Source: CF-46 sp042408445
GTDB taxonomy: Bacteria > Chloroflexota > Limnocylindria > Limnocylindrales > CSP1-4
Length of the DNA stretch: 64,000 bases
NCBI GenBank assembly: GCA_042408445.1
Contig: JBHORC010000025.1
Coordinates: 1 to 64,000 of the forward strand
Direction: 5' to 3'
A model generated the notes under the pieces. That model had not been told where the DNA came from, did not search any database, and was given only the letters and a program-made list of their open reading frames with translations. Below, piece by piece: positions 41,571 to 51,041 of this stretch. A program made the translations under genes and the position numbers. Every line of letters starts with the position of its first letter. Position 1 is the first letter of the stretch.

Positions 41571-43294
41571 CGGCGCCCGAACGCGAGCTCCCCGGCACGG
41601 ACGGTGACGGCGCCTCCCGCGATCCCGCGTCCGCGGTGATCCTCTACGACACGACCCTTCGCGACGGGACGCAGGGCGAGAACATCACCCTGAGCCTTGC
41701 CGACAAGCTGCGCGTTGCCCGGATGCTCGACGAGTACGGCATGCCGTACATCGAGGGCGGCTGGCCGGGTTCGAACCCGAAGGACATCGAGTTCTTCCGG
41801 GCGGCCCGGACGATGACGTGGCAGACCGCGAAGCTTGCCGCGTTCGGCTCGACCCGGCACCGCTCGAACCGGCCGGAGGACGATCCGAACCTGCGCGAGC
41901 TTGTCGCGGCGGAGACGCCCGTCGTGACGATCTTCGGGAAGTCGTGGCTGCTCCACGTGACCGAGGTGCTCGGGGCGACGCCGCAGGAGAACCTCGACAT
42001 GGTCGCCGACAGCGTCCGCTTCATCGTCGAGCGCGGCCGGGAGCTCGTCTACGACGCGGAGCACTTCTTCGACGGCTATCGCGCCGACCGGGAGTACGCG
42101 CTCTCGACGCTGCGGGCGGCCCGCGAGGCCGGCGCCCGGACGATCGTCCTCTGCGACACGAACGGCGGCACACTGACCGACGAGCTCGTTGCGATCGTCC
42201 GCGACGTGCGGTCGACGCTCGGAGGCGACCCCGCGGCGGCAGCTGCCCCGGTGGTGTGGGGCATCCACACCCACAACGATGCGGAGCTCGCGGTCGCCAA
42301 CTCGCTCGCGGCCGTCGCGGCCGGCGTCCGGCACGTCCAGGCGACGATCAATGGCTACGGCGAGCGCGCCGGCAACGCGAACATGGTCTCGATCCTCGCC
42401 AACCTCGCGCTGAAGACGGACCACCGTCTCGTCCCGGCCGGCGGCGGAACGCTGACTGGGCTCACGGAGCTGAGCCGCTCCGTTGCGGAGATCGCCAACG
42501 TCAACCCGAACGACTGGCAGCCGTACGTCGGCCGGTCGGCGTTCGCCCACAAGGGCGGCGTCCACGGCGCGGCGGTGGCGAAGGTCGAGCGGAGCTACCA
42601 GCACATCGACCCGACCGCCGTCGGCAACCAGGGCCGCCTCGTCGTGAGCGAGCTCGGTGGCAAGGCCAACACCCGGATCCGGGCGGAGCAGCTCGGCCAC
42701 ACGCTCGACGGCGTCATCGACCCGAAGGTCCTCAGCCAGCTCGTCAAGCAGCTCGAGAGCGAGGGGCTCGCCTTCGAGGGTGCCGAGGCCAGCTTCGAGC
42801 TCCTGATCCGTCGCCACCAGGTCGATTACGTCGCCCCGTTCCGGATCGTCGACTACACCTGCCTCGTGGAGCAGCGGGCGGGCCGCGAGCTTCTCGCCGA
42901 GGCGACCGTCAAGGTCGAGGTGGATGGGGAGGTGCTGCACACGGCCGCCGAGGGCAACGGGCCCGTCAACGCCCTGGACGCCGCGCTCCGCAAGGCGCTG
43001 CGGGCGTTCTATCCGCAGCTCGACGACGTCCACCTGTACGACTACAAGGTCCGGATCCTCGACGGCGATTCGGCGACCGCCGCGCGCACCCGGGTGATCA
43101 TCGACTCGTCCGACGGCACCCGCGAGTGGTCGACGATGGGCAGCGACACGAACATCATCGCCGCGTCGGCGATCGCCCTCGCCGACTCGCTCGAGTACGC
43201 GATCTGGAAGTCCGGAGCCGAGCTGCGGCGGCGGGACGAACGACACTTCACGACGACGTCGGCGACGCCGGCGGCGACATCGACGGGGAGGTAG
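41567..43294 (+). CDS. cimA: (R)-citramalate synthase
   Basis: 575 residues; condenses acetyl-CoA with pyruvate to citramalate, opening the threonine-independent route to 2-oxobutyrate and isoleucine. The barrel starts with YDTTLRDGTQGENITLSLAD and contains GGWPGSNPKDIEFF, the distinguishing motif of the CimA-type subfamily, plus GIHTHNDAELAVANSLAAV. The C-terminal LeuA-type regulatory domain (about 425-560) ends in MGSDTNIIAASAIALADSLE. LeuCD and LeuB are expected to act on its products. Overlaps leuB by 4 nt, so leucine and isoleucine branches are co-translated. Confidence 0.93.
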   Translation: MTAPERELPGTDGDGASRDPASAVILYDTTLRDGTQGENITLSLADKLRVARMLDEYGMPYIEGGWPGSNPKDIEFFRAARTMTWQTAKLAAFGSTRHRSNRPEDDPNLRELVAAETPVVTIFGKSWLLHVTEVLGATPQENLDMVADSVRFIVERGRELVYDAEHFFDGYRADREYALSTLRAAREAGARTIVLCDTNGGTLTDELVAIVRDVRSTLGGDPAAAAAPVVWGIHTHNDAELAVANSLAAVAAGVRHVQATINGYGERAGNANMVSILANLALKTDHRLVPAGGGTLTGLTELSRSVAEIANVNPNDWQPYVGRSAFAHKGGVHGAAVAKVERSYQHIDPTAVGNQGRLVVSELGGKANTRIRAEQLGHTLDGVIDPKVLSQLVKQLESEGLAFEGAEASFELLIRRHQVDYVAPFRIVDYTCLVEQRAGRELLAEATVKVEVDGEVLHTAAEGNGPVNALDAALRKALRAFYPQLDDVHLYDYKVRILDGDSATAARTRVIIDSSDGTREWSTMGSDTNIIAASAIALADSLEYAIWKSGAELRRRDERHFTTTSATPAATSTGR

Positions 43295-43299
43295 CCGCC

Positions 43300-43881
43300 A
43301 TGACCTCGACGCCCACGCCCGCCTCCCGTCCGTCCGGCATGGCGGACGCGAACCCGGATCCGGACGAGACGCTCCACCTCGCGCGCTGGACCGTCACCTC
43401 GGGCTCGAACGCGAACAGTCGCGGAGCCGTCGTCATCGCGTCCGGGGACCACCAGTGGGAGGCCGCGGCCGAGGGCAACGGCGCGGTCGACGCGCTGTTC
43501 CGCGCCGTGGACAAGGCCCTCGCCGGCGTCCTCACCGGCCATCCACGGCTCCTGTCGTACGACGTGCACGCGGTCGCCGAGGGCCCGGATGCCGAGGGCC
43601 GGGTGACCGTCGCGATCGCGCCGCCGCAGGCCGCCGAGGGGGCTCGTGGAACCGGGCGCTACGTCGGCGAGGTCACGTCAACGAACATCATCGCCGCCTC
43701 CATCGACGCGTATGTCGACGCGATCAACGACCTGCTCGCCGAGGAGCACTGGCAGGGCGCGACGGAATCCGCGGGGAACCGCAAGCGGGCCCGGGTCAGC
43801 GAGCCGTCCGCGAAGGCCCAGCGAGCGCAGCTCGACGAGGAAGCAGGGCGGATCGACACGACGGACTGGTTCAACCACTGA
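43300..43881 (+). CDS. Free-standing LeuA-type allosteric (dimer) domain protein
   Basis: 193 residues with only the regulatory domain of isopropylmalate/citramalate synthases (about residues 25-150): LHLARWTVTSGSNANSRGAV, EGNGAVDALFRAVDKAL and VTSTNIIAASIDAYVDAIND. No catalytic barrel. The first 25 residues and the last 40 are hydrophilic tails. It lies 5 nt after cimA with its own ATG at 43300. It may bind leucine or isoleucine and associate with LeuA or CimA as a regulatory subunit; that role is inference. Confidence 0.85.
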   Translation: MTSTPTPASRPSGMADANPDPDETLHLARWTVTSGSNANSRGAVVIASGDHQWEAAAEGNGAVDALFRAVDKALAGVLTGHPRLLSYDVHAVAEGPDAEGRVTVAIAPPQAAEGARGTGRYVGEVTSTNIIAASIDAYVDAINDLLAEEHWQGATESAGNRKRARVSEPSAKAQRAQLDEEAGRIDTTDWFNH

Positions 43882-43940
43882 CGGCATCGGCGGTCGCGTG
43901 GTCCCCGCCGCGGTGAGGAGATCCGGCACGATGCGGGCCG

Positions 43941-44897
43941 ATGCCGCGTGACGTCCGCGCCAGCCGCCTGACGCGCCGCCCGATCAGCGACACTGCGCTC
44001 GTGAAGGACGGAGCAGTCACTCCCGCCGCCGCACCGGCCGCCCCTGCTGCCACGGTCTTCCAGGGAGAGCCGGGCGCGTTCAGCGAGGAAGCGGCGATCG
44101 CCGCCTTCGGTGCCGATCGTGTCTCGCCGAGCGGTGCCGTTCCGACGTGGCGTGCCGTCTTCGAGGCGGTCGCCGACGGTTCGGCCTCGGCCGGCGTCGT
44201 CGCCATCGAGAGCTCGCTGGCGGGGACGATCCGCGAGACCTACGACCTGCTGGACGAGTTCTTCGACCGCGGCGTCCGGATCGTCGGCGAGGTCACCGTG
44301 CCCGTCCGGCTGGCGCTCCTCGCGCTGCCGGGACAGCCGATCGAGTGGATCGATCGCGTCTACAGCCACGCCCAGGCGCTCGTCCAGGCCGACGCGTTCC
44401 TCCGCTCGCGCGAGTGGCAGGTGATGACGACCTACAACACGGCCGGCGCCGCCCGGATGATCGCCGAGAAGCGGGAGCGTCGGACGGCCGCGATCGCGTC
44501 CCCGCGAGCCGCCGAGCTCTACGGTCTGGAGATTCTCGCCAACGACATCCAGAGCGGCGAGGACAATCGAACCCGGTTCGCGGTCCTGGCGCTCGAGGGG
44601 TCGGACGTTCCCGCCCCCGGCGCGTCCACCGATGCGCGCCGGACGACGCTCGTCTTCGCGGTCCGGAACGTTCCGGGGTCGCTCCACCGATCCCTCGGCG
44701 CGTTCGCCGGCCGCGGCGTCAACCTCTCGCGCCTCGAGTCGCGGCCGACCCGCCGCGCCCGGTGGGAGTACGTCTTCTGGGTGGACGCCGACGCCGACGC
44801 CAACGATCCGGCGTGCGCGGCCGCGCTCGACGAGCTCCGCGGCGAGACCGAGATGGTCCGGATCCTCGGGTCCTACCCGAGGGCCGCGGAGGACTGA
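43941..44897 (+). CDS. pheA: Prephenate dehydratase
   Basis: 318 residues; converts prephenate to phenylpyruvate for phenylalanine synthesis. The catalytic domain (about 35-220) opens with VFQGEPGAFSEEAAIAAFG, has VAIESSLAGTIRETYDLL and ends with the essential Thr-Arg-Phe in EDNRTRFAVLALEG. The ACT domain (about 230-315) has NVPGSLHRSLGAFAGRGVNL and SRLESRPTRRARWEYVFW, the ESR motif that binds phenylalanine. The first about 30 residues are not part of the domain; a GTG at 44001 is an alternative start. It follows the ilv/leu operon by 59 nt and may be co-transcribed. Confidence 0.93.
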   Translation: MPRDVRASRLTRRPISDTALVKDGAVTPAAAPAAPAATVFQGEPGAFSEEAAIAAFGADRVSPSGAVPTWRAVFEAVADGSASAGVVAIESSLAGTIRETYDLLDEFFDRGVRIVGEVTVPVRLALLALPGQPIEWIDRVYSHAQALVQADAFLRSREWQVMTTYNTAGAARMIAEKRERRTAAIASPRAAELYGLEILANDIQSGEDNRTRFAVLALEGSDVPAPGASTDARRTTLVFAVRNVPGSLHRSLGAFAGRGVNLSRLESRPTRRARWEYVFWVDADADANDPACAAALDELRGETEMVRILGSYPRAAED

Positions 44898-45006
44898 CGG
44901 CCGGGCCGACTGGCCCGAATGGACGGGACGGGCGCCGCCCGGGTCGGTTACGGTTGACGCCGGCTTGATCGCGCCGGTCCGGGCGCACCGCCGGTTGGAG
45001 GGAACG

Positions 45007-47871
45007 ATGCGCCGCTCGCAGACCGCGCTCCTACGCGCCCGTTCGCTGGCGGCTGCCGGCATCTTCATCCTCGGCTCGGTGCTGACGGCTGCTCCGTCGG
45101 TTGGGGCCGCGGGCCGCGTCACGGCGGTGCCGAGGGGCACGACGCCGGCCGCCGGAAGGACCGGCCTTGTCGACCGCGCCGTGAACGTGCACGCCGCCGC
45201 CGGTCGGGCTGGGGCCCGGACCCGGCCCGCCCGTCATGTCGTGGTCAGGGACCTCGCGAAGCCGACCGGTCACGAGCGCGTGTACCACCCGAAGGTGCTC
45301 ACGCCGAAGGTGGCTGCGACGAACGTCGCGCCGAAGCCCCAGGCCGTCGTGCCGTCGCCGCTTGCCGTGACCGCGGCGACGGTGACGACGACCAACCCCG
45401 CGACCGAGGAGGCGAGCGGCGCCGGGGCGAACTCCGGGGTCCTCGAGCCGCCGGATCCGTTCGTGGCCGTCGGCCCGGATCACGTGGTCCAGGCGACGAA
45501 TGCCGGGATCCGGATCACGAATCGGACGGTCGGCGGGCCGACGAGCCAACCACTGACCGCCTTCTTCGGCATCGACCAGATCCCCGGCTATCAGGCGGAG
45601 ACGTTCGACCCCCGCGTCATCTTCGACTCGCTGCACAACCGCTGGGTCGCCACGGAGTCGTCGTTCGACTGCCTGACGGACGCCCAGACGAACGTGGGCA
45701 CGGGCTATATCGACGTCGCGATCTCGGACACTGCCGACCCGACGGGCGGCTGGGGGATCATCTCGCTGCCGTATCCCGATACCGCCGCCGACTATCCGGG
45801 CCTCGGGACGTCCACGGACAAGGTCGTCACGTCCGCCAATGTCTTCCCGCTCGCAGTGAGCGCCGACCCGAACAGCCTCGGCTGTGACATCGACGGGTCG
45901 ACCTTCGTCGGCACCGAGCTCGATGTCCTCAACTGGACCCAGCTGCTCGGGACGGGCAACCTCGACGTCGACTTCCTGACGAGCTACCTGAGCAACCCCG
46001 ATATCCCGCCGGGCTACTTCACCCTCCGGCCGTCCGTGCAGACACCCGCCCTGACGGCGCCGGTGTTCGGGGTCGGCCTGAAGCTCTCCGATGCGAGCGT
46101 GGCCTGGTTCAAGGTCACGGGGGTCCCGAACGGGACCTCGCACGCCTCGGTGGCGGTCTCGCAGACCTTCACCGGCTCGATCGATCCGTTCGATGTGTCC
46201 GTCCCGGTGCCGCAGCAACCGGGTCCGGACACGATTGCCAGTGCGGTCGACGGAAGGCCGACCGACGCGATCTGGCAGGCCAACCGCCTCGTGTTCGTCT
46301 CCACGGCCGGCTGCGGCGCGACGGAACGCGACTGCGTCCGCGTGTCGGAGCTGAGCGTCTCATCGTCGACCACCGCCCCGGGCGTGCCCCAGGACATGGT
46401 CATCGGCGAGACCGGGCGCGACCTGTACATGGGCGGCGTCGGCTTCGCCCAGAACGGCGATCTCCATGTCGTCTGGACGGGTTCGTCAACGACTGGCGGC
46501 GACTACCCGTCGACGTACACGGCGTACCAGGTGGCAGGGACCACGCCGAACGCGGTGACCGGCAAGCAGAAGATTGCCTCGGGCACCGCCGCGTACACGG
46601 GCGAGCGCTGGGGGGACTACGTCGCCGTCGCCCAGGATCCGCGGGTCCCTGATGCCGTCTGGCAGGCGGCCGGCTACTCGACCGGGGGGACATGGTCCAC
46701 GCGCGTCTCCCAGCTCCGGACCTTCGGTGGCGCCTCGTACGTGGCGATCACGCCGCTGCGGGTGCTCGACTCGCGCGGCTCGACCGGCGGTGCTCTCGGT
46801 GGCTTCACCGCGAGCGCGCCGAAGACGTTCCCGGTCACCGGTGTCGGGACGATCCCGGTGAACGCGATCGGCGTGACCGGCAACGTGACGGTCGTCGGCC
46901 AGCAGGCCGCGGGCTACGTGGCCGTGACGCCGAACGCCGTCGTCAACCCGACCAGCTCGACGATCAACTTCCCGGTCGGCGACGTCCGGGCGAACAACTT
47001 CACCCTGCCGCTCGGCACGGCCGGGAAGCTCTCGGCCGTGTACAAGGCGCCAGCCGGCAAGAAGACGAACGTCGTCGTCGACATCACCGGCTACTTCACG
47101 GCCGGCTCGACCAACGGGACGTACACCACCGTCGCGCCGACCCGGATCCTCGACTCGCGCGGCACGGGCGTCGGCCTCATCGGCAAGTTCAACGCCGGCA
47201 CCGGTCGCGCGCTCCAGGTCACGGGCTTCGGCGGCGTCCCCGCCGGGGCGACCGCGATCACCGGCAACCTGACCGTGGTCAACCAGCAGGCCGCAGGCTA
47301 CCTCTCGGTGACGCCCGACGTGCCGGTCGGCGTGCCACCCTCCTCGAGCCTGAACTTCCCGGTCGGCGACGTCCGGGCGAACGGGCTCACCGCGGCGCTC
47401 AACGGCGCCGGGCAGCTGGCGATCACCTACACCGCGCCGGCCGGCAAGACGGCCGACGTGATCCTCGACGTCACCGGCTACTACGCCGCCGGTGGTGGCG
47501 GATTGCTCTTCTACCCGCTCTCGCCCGGCCGCCTGCTCGACAGCCGCGGCACGGTCCTCACCGCCTTCAGCGGGAAGTTCGTCGGCGGGACGCCGCACGG
47601 CATCCCGACCTCCGGCCATGAGGGCGTCGCAGCGGGCGCGCAAGCGATGACCGGCAACCTGACCGTCGTCAACCAGACGAAGGCGGGCTATGTCGCGGAC
47701 ACGCCGACGCCGGACGCCGCGCCGGGGACGTCGACGATCAACTTCCCGGTCGGGGACATCCGGGCGAACGGCGTCACAGTTCCGTTGTCAGGAGGCGCTC
47801 AGGCGCTCGTCTACATCGGTGGCAGTGGGACCACCGACCTGATCCTCGACGTCACCGGCTACTTCAAGTAG
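45007..47871 (+). CDS. Large secreted protein with three C-terminal LDSRG-type repeats
   Basis: 954 residues from ATG 45007, preceded by GGAGG. Signal peptide in the first about 37 residues (RRSQTALLRARSL then AAAGIFILGSVLTAAPSVGA). A low-complexity stalk (about 40-140) leads to a predicted beta-propeller-like domain of about 430 residues with four cysteines. The C-terminus has three units of about 125 residues starting near 578, 707 and 835, each running LDSRG..., TGNLTVVNQ..AGY, STINFPVGDVRAN and ending DVTGYF. Similar repeats occur in secreted proteins of high-GC bacteria, with unknown binding role. It is the longest protein in the window, most likely cell-surface or extracellular. Confidence 0.82.
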   Translation: MRRSQTALLRARSLAAAGIFILGSVLTAAPSVGAAGRVTAVPRGTTPAAGRTGLVDRAVNVHAAAGRAGARTRPARHVVVRDLAKPTGHERVYHPKVLTPKVAATNVAPKPQAVVPSPLAVTAATVTTTNPATEEASGAGANSGVLEPPDPFVAVGPDHVVQATNAGIRITNRTVGGPTSQPLTAFFGIDQIPGYQAETFDPRVIFDSLHNRWVATESSFDCLTDAQTNVGTGYIDVAISDTADPTGGWGIISLPYPDTAADYPGLGTSTDKVVTSANVFPLAVSADPNSLGCDIDGSTFVGTELDVLNWTQLLGTGNLDVDFLTSYLSNPDIPPGYFTLRPSVQTPALTAPVFGVGLKLSDASVAWFKVTGVPNGTSHASVAVSQTFTGSIDPFDVSVPVPQQPGPDTIASAVDGRPTDAIWQANRLVFVSTAGCGATERDCVRVSELSVSSSTTAPGVPQDMVIGETGRDLYMGGVGFAQNGDLHVVWTGSSTTGGDYPSTYTAYQVAGTTPNAVTGKQKIASGTAAYTGERWGDYVAVAQDPRVPDAVWQAAGYSTGGTWSTRVSQLRTFGGASYVAITPLRVLDSRGSTGGALGGFTASAPKTFPVTGVGTIPVNAIGVTGNVTVVGQQAAGYVAVTPNAVVNPTSSTINFPVGDVRANNFTLPLGTAGKLSAVYKAPAGKKTNVVVDITGYFTAGSTNGTYTTVAPTRILDSRGTGVGLIGKFNAGTGRALQVTGFGGVPAGATAITGNLTVVNQQAAGYLSVTPDVPVGVPPSSSLNFPVGDVRANGLTAALNGAGQLAITYTAPAGKTADVILDVTGYYAAGGGGLLFYPLSPGRLLDSRGTVLTAFSGKFVGGTPHGIPTSGHEGVAAGAQAMTGNLTVVNQTKAGYVADTPTPDAAPGTSTINFPVGDIRANGVTVPLSGGAQALVYIGGSGTTDLILDVTGYFK

Positions 47872-47946
47872 GCGGAGGCTTCCGGGACGGGGGCCGGGGG
47901 CAGCGGGCGCGCGGGCGCGTCGCTCCGCGGACCAGCGGAAATGAAC

Positions 47947-47974
47947 CGAGCGCCGGGCGGAAGCCCGGCGCTCG
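47947..47974. terminator. Bidirectional hairpin terminator
   Basis: Perfect 12-bp stem (CGAGCGCCGGGC / GCCCGGCGCTCG) with a GGAA tetraloop between the converging secreted-protein gene (ends 47871) and mscL (ends 47996). No T run. Confidence 0.7.
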
Positions 47975-47995
47975 TGATTCAGCGTCGACCGCGGA

Positions 47996-48397
47996 TCAGA
48001 TCTCGCTGGCGCAGGCCCGGCATCGCGACGCGTTGACCGCGTTCGGCTCCTTGCAGAACGGGCACGTCTTCGCCTCGGCCGCCGGCGGCTCCTTCACGAA
48101 GACCTTGCCGATCCGCCAGACGACGAACGCGATGACGAGGAAGGCGATCACCGCGTTGAGGAACGCCCCGTAGCGGATCGCGACCTCGGTGGCGGGGTCC
48201 GCGCCGGCCGCCGCCGCCTTCAGGACGACTTTCAGCTGGCTGAAGTCGATGCCGCCGAGGGCGAGACCGATCGGCGGCATGATGATGTCGTTGACGAGCG
48301 AGTTGACGACGGTCCCGAGCGCACCGCCGATGATCACGCCGATCGCGAGGGCGAGGGCGTTCGACTTCAGCAGGAACGCGCGGAACTCACCGAACAT
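47996..48397 (-). CDS. mscL: Large-conductance mechanosensitive channel with zinc-ribbon tail
   Basis: 133 residues. Two membrane helices of MscL: ALALAIGVIIGGALGTVVNS with the gate glycines (about residues 13-35) and FLNAVIAFLVIAFVVWRI (about 75-95); MFGEFRAFLLKSN is the amphipathic N-terminus. After helix 2 the usual cytoplasmic bundle is replaced by a CPFCKEP...RCRACASEI ribbon with four cysteines in two pairs. It opens under membrane tension to release solutes on osmotic downshock. The gene lies 15 nt downstream of the HhH protein gene. Confidence 0.93.
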   Translation of the reverse strand: MFGEFRAFLLKSNALALAIGVIIGGALGTVVNSLVNDIIMPPIGLALGGIDFSQLKVVLKAAAAGADPATEVAIRYGAFLNAVIAFLVIAFVVWRIGKVFVKEPPAAEAKTCPFCKEPNAVNASRCRACASEI

Positions 48398-48412
48398 CGG
48401 GCGGGCCGCCGG

Positions 48413-48817
48413 TCAGTGGCTCACGACCTGGGCGAGCTTGCCGGCCTGCTCGATCCAGCCGGTGATCGTCGCCTCCGACGGCACGCGCCGGACCGTGTTC
48501 GGCCGCGCGGCGTCGAGCTCCTGGAATGTCTCGGCCAGGTTCTTCGCGTTCCGCTGCGCCAGCTCGGCGCACGAATCGACCCCGGCGGCCTCCAGCAGGT
48601 CGGCGAACTCGGGGCCGACGCCGTCGAGCCGCATGAGGTCGGCGTGGTTGACCCACTCCAGGATGGATCGCTCGGAGATCCCGGTCTCGCCGCTCAGCTT
48701 CGACCGACCCGATGCCGACGCCCCACGGGTCAGCAGGTCGTCCGTGGTTGCAACGCCGGCGGCGACGAGCTTCTCGGCGAACGCAGGCCCGATGCCCTCG
48801 ATGTCCTCGATCTTCAT
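48413..48817 (-). CDS. Helix-hairpin-helix DUF4332 protein
   Basis: 134 residues with two helix-hairpin-helix-like units: KIEDIEGIGPAFAEKLVAAG (about 2-21) and LMRLDGVGPEFADLLEAAGV (about 61-80), each followed by a second helix pair; the pattern fits DUF4332. HhH motifs bind DNA backbone non-specifically or mediate protein contacts; no nuclease residues are evident. ATG 48817 has GAGGAGGAACGG directly upstream. Co-directional with mscL and divergent from the HerA-like ATPase. Confidence 0.82.
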   Translation of the reverse strand: MKIEDIEGIGPAFAEKLVAAGVATTDDLLTRGASASGRSKLSGETGISERSILEWVNHADLMRLDGVGPEFADLLEAAGVDSCAELAQRNAKNLAETFQELDAARPNTVRRVPSEATITGWIEQAGKLAQVVSH

Positions 48818-48953
48818 CCGTTCCTCCTCGTCGCGACGGGCGCCCGCGAGCTTCGCCGGGCCGTCGCGTCCCTCCTGGCACCGGTCGGCGCTGGGGGGCC
48901 GATGATACGCTTCGGGACCCCGTCCACGACCCGTCCCCGGGAGTCTCCGACCG

Positions 48954-50624
48954 ATGGATCAGGCGTTCCTCGATGACATGGCGAAGGGCTACACGCTGTC
49001 GGAGCCGAGCCTGACGATCGGCAGCCCGATGCTCGCCGGCGAGCTCGACAACAGCACCCGGGTCCAGATCGCGCTCTCGATGATGAACCGTCACGGGCTG
49101 ATTGCCGGAGCCACTGGGACGGGCAAGACGAAGACGCTCCAGCTCCTGGCCGGGGAGCTGTCGAAGGCCGGCGTCCCGGTCTTCGTCGCAGACATCAAGG
49201 GCGACGTGACCGGGATCGCGGCTCCCGGCGACGCCTCGAACCCGAAGGTCGTCGACCGGGCGAACTCATTGGCCTGGACGTTCGTCCCGTCCGGCCACCC
49301 GGCCGAGTTCCTCTCCCTGTCGGGTCAGCTCGGCGCCCAGGTGCGGGCTACGGTCCACAGCTTCGGCCCGCTCCTGCTCGGGAAGGTCCTCGACCTCAAC
49401 GAGACGCAGACGTCCATCCTCGCCCTCGTCTTCAAGTACTGCGACGACAACAGCCTTCCGCTGCTGGACCTGAAGGACCTCGCCGCGACGCTGAAGTTCC
49501 TCTCGTCGGACGAGGGCAAGCCGATTCTCGAGGACTACGGCGGGATGTCGCCGGCGTCGGTCGGGGTGCTCCTTCGATCGATCGTCGTCCTCGAGCAGGC
49601 CGGCGCGGACGTCTTCTTCGGTGAGCCGGAGTTCGATGTCGCCGATCTCCTCCGAACGACGCCCGACGGCGCCGGCGTGATCTCCGTCCTGGAGCTCCGG
49701 GACGTCATGGACAAGCCGAGCCTCTTCTCGACCTTCATGCTCTGGATGCTCGCCCAGCTCTACGAGACGCTCCCGGAGGTGGGCGACCTGCCGAAGCCGA
49801 AGCTCTGCTTCTTCTTCGACGAGGCCCATCTCCTGTTCGACGGCGCGTCGGACGCGCTCCTCGCCCAGATCGAGCGGACCGCGCGCCTGATCCGGTCCAA
49901 GGGCGTCGGCGTCTACTTCGTGACCCAGGCCCCGACGGACGTCCCGTCGTCCGTCCTCGCCCAGCTCGGCAATCGCGTCCAGCACGCGCTTCGCGCGTTC
50001 ACGCCCGAGGACGCCGACGCCCTGCGCAAGACCGCCCGGACGTTCCCGATGACGAAGCACTTCGACGTCGAGACGACGATCACGTCGCTCGGGACGGGCG
50101 AGGCGCTGGTCACCGTGCTGTCGCCGTCCGGCGTGCCGACGCCCCTCGCGCCGACGCGCTTGCTGCCGCCGGACTCGCTGATGGCCGCGCTGCCGGACGC
50201 CGACCTGCAGGCGCGGATCGCCTCGGCATCGCTGCGCGCGAAGTACGGCCAGACGGTCGACCGTCAGAGCGCCTACGAGATCATCACCGGCCGGATCGCG
50301 TCGGCGAAGCAGGCGGCGGCCGACGCGGCTGCCCAGCAGGCGATGGCATCGAACGGTGCGACGCCGACGACCGCCGGCGGTCTCAACACGATGACGCCGG
50401 CCCAGCAGCAGCGCGAGGTGGCACGCCAGGCGCGGGAGCTGGCCGCGGCCCAGCGGGCGGCCGAGAAGGCGCGGGCGCAGGCGGAGCGGCAGGCACGCGC
50501 CGATGCCCGCGAGCGCAACCGGATGATCCAGACCGGGGTGCGGACCGCCGGCCGGGTCGTGACGTCACGGGCCGGCCAGGACCTGCTGCGGGGCGTGTTC
50601 GGGACGCTGTTCGGGAAGCACTAG
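48954..50624 (+). CDS. HerA/DUF853-type ATPase
   Basis: 556 residues. A RecA-like hexameric ATPase core: Walker A GATGTGKTKT (Lys58), Walker B LCFFFDEAHLLF (Asp289-Glu290) and a sensor/arginine-finger region ARLIRSKGVGVYFVTQAPTD. The C-terminal part (about 440-520) is an Ala/Gln/Arg-rich coiled coil. DUF853 members are related to HerA/FtsK translocases, but no NurA nuclease or other partner is adjacent, so the DNA role is inferred. A -10-like TACGCT lies 42 nt upstream at 48906. It is followed by a 417-nt non-coding stretch. Confidence 0.87.
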   Translation: MDQAFLDDMAKGYTLSEPSLTIGSPMLAGELDNSTRVQIALSMMNRHGLIAGATGTGKTKTLQLLAGELSKAGVPVFVADIKGDVTGIAAPGDASNPKVVDRANSLAWTFVPSGHPAEFLSLSGQLGAQVRATVHSFGPLLLGKVLDLNETQTSILALVFKYCDDNSLPLLDLKDLAATLKFLSSDEGKPILEDYGGMSPASVGVLLRSIVVLEQAGADVFFGEPEFDVADLLRTTPDGAGVISVLELRDVMDKPSLFSTFMLWMLAQLYETLPEVGDLPKPKLCFFFDEAHLLFDGASDALLAQIERTARLIRSKGVGVYFVTQAPTDVPSSVLAQLGNRVQHALRAFTPEDADALRKTARTFPMTKHFDVETTITSLGTGEALVTVLSPSGVPTPLAPTRLLPPDSLMAALPDADLQARIASASLRAKYGQTVDRQSAYEIITGRIASAKQAAADAAAQQAMASNGATPTTAGGLNTMTPAQQQREVARQARELAAAQRAAEKARAQAERQARADARERNRMIQTGVRTAGRVVTSRAGQDLLRGVFGTLFGKH

Positions 50625-51041
50625 GGTCGGCGCCGCCGCGCGCAACCCGGGTCCCGCTCGGGTGCGCCGCGGGTGGTTGTGCCGGTTGGGCCCCGCCTTT
50701 GTTGGGCGGCGCCTTGCTGGGGCGCCGGCCGGGATTGCCCGTTCTTGCCGCGCGCATGAACACAGGTGGTATCCCGGCTGACAAGCGGCGCACAGGGCAC
50801 GCACACCGAAGGAGGGTGACGGGTCGCGAGCGCCCGGCCGGCTGCTGCCGCCCGGTCGCGGATGCGGGACGGGCCCATCCGCCGCGGAAAGCTGGGCGGA
50901 TAGGCGGGCGGATAGCACCGGTGCTCATATCGATCGGTCGATCGGTCGATCGGCGACCGGCTCCCGCCGACTCGCCCCCGGCCCGGCATGCGCGCGGTCC
51001 GGCACGCGCGTGGCCCGTCCGCGACGCGCGGACGTCCGGCC
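50625..51041. other. 417-nt non-coding region between the HerA-like ATPase and PPK2 genes
   Basis: No credible ORF. It holds a GGCGCC hairpin with a 7-nt loop (50708-50726), possibly the terminator of the ATPase gene, and a short TCGATCGG tandem run at about 50930-50954. A GC-rich structured-looking stretch at 50770-50880 matches no RNA family I know. Confidence 0.5.

Noticed and set aside
50770..50880. Possible structured RNA in the HerA-PPK2 gap
   Set aside because: GC-rich hairpins can be drawn, but no motif of a known riboswitch or small RNA is recognisable on either strand.
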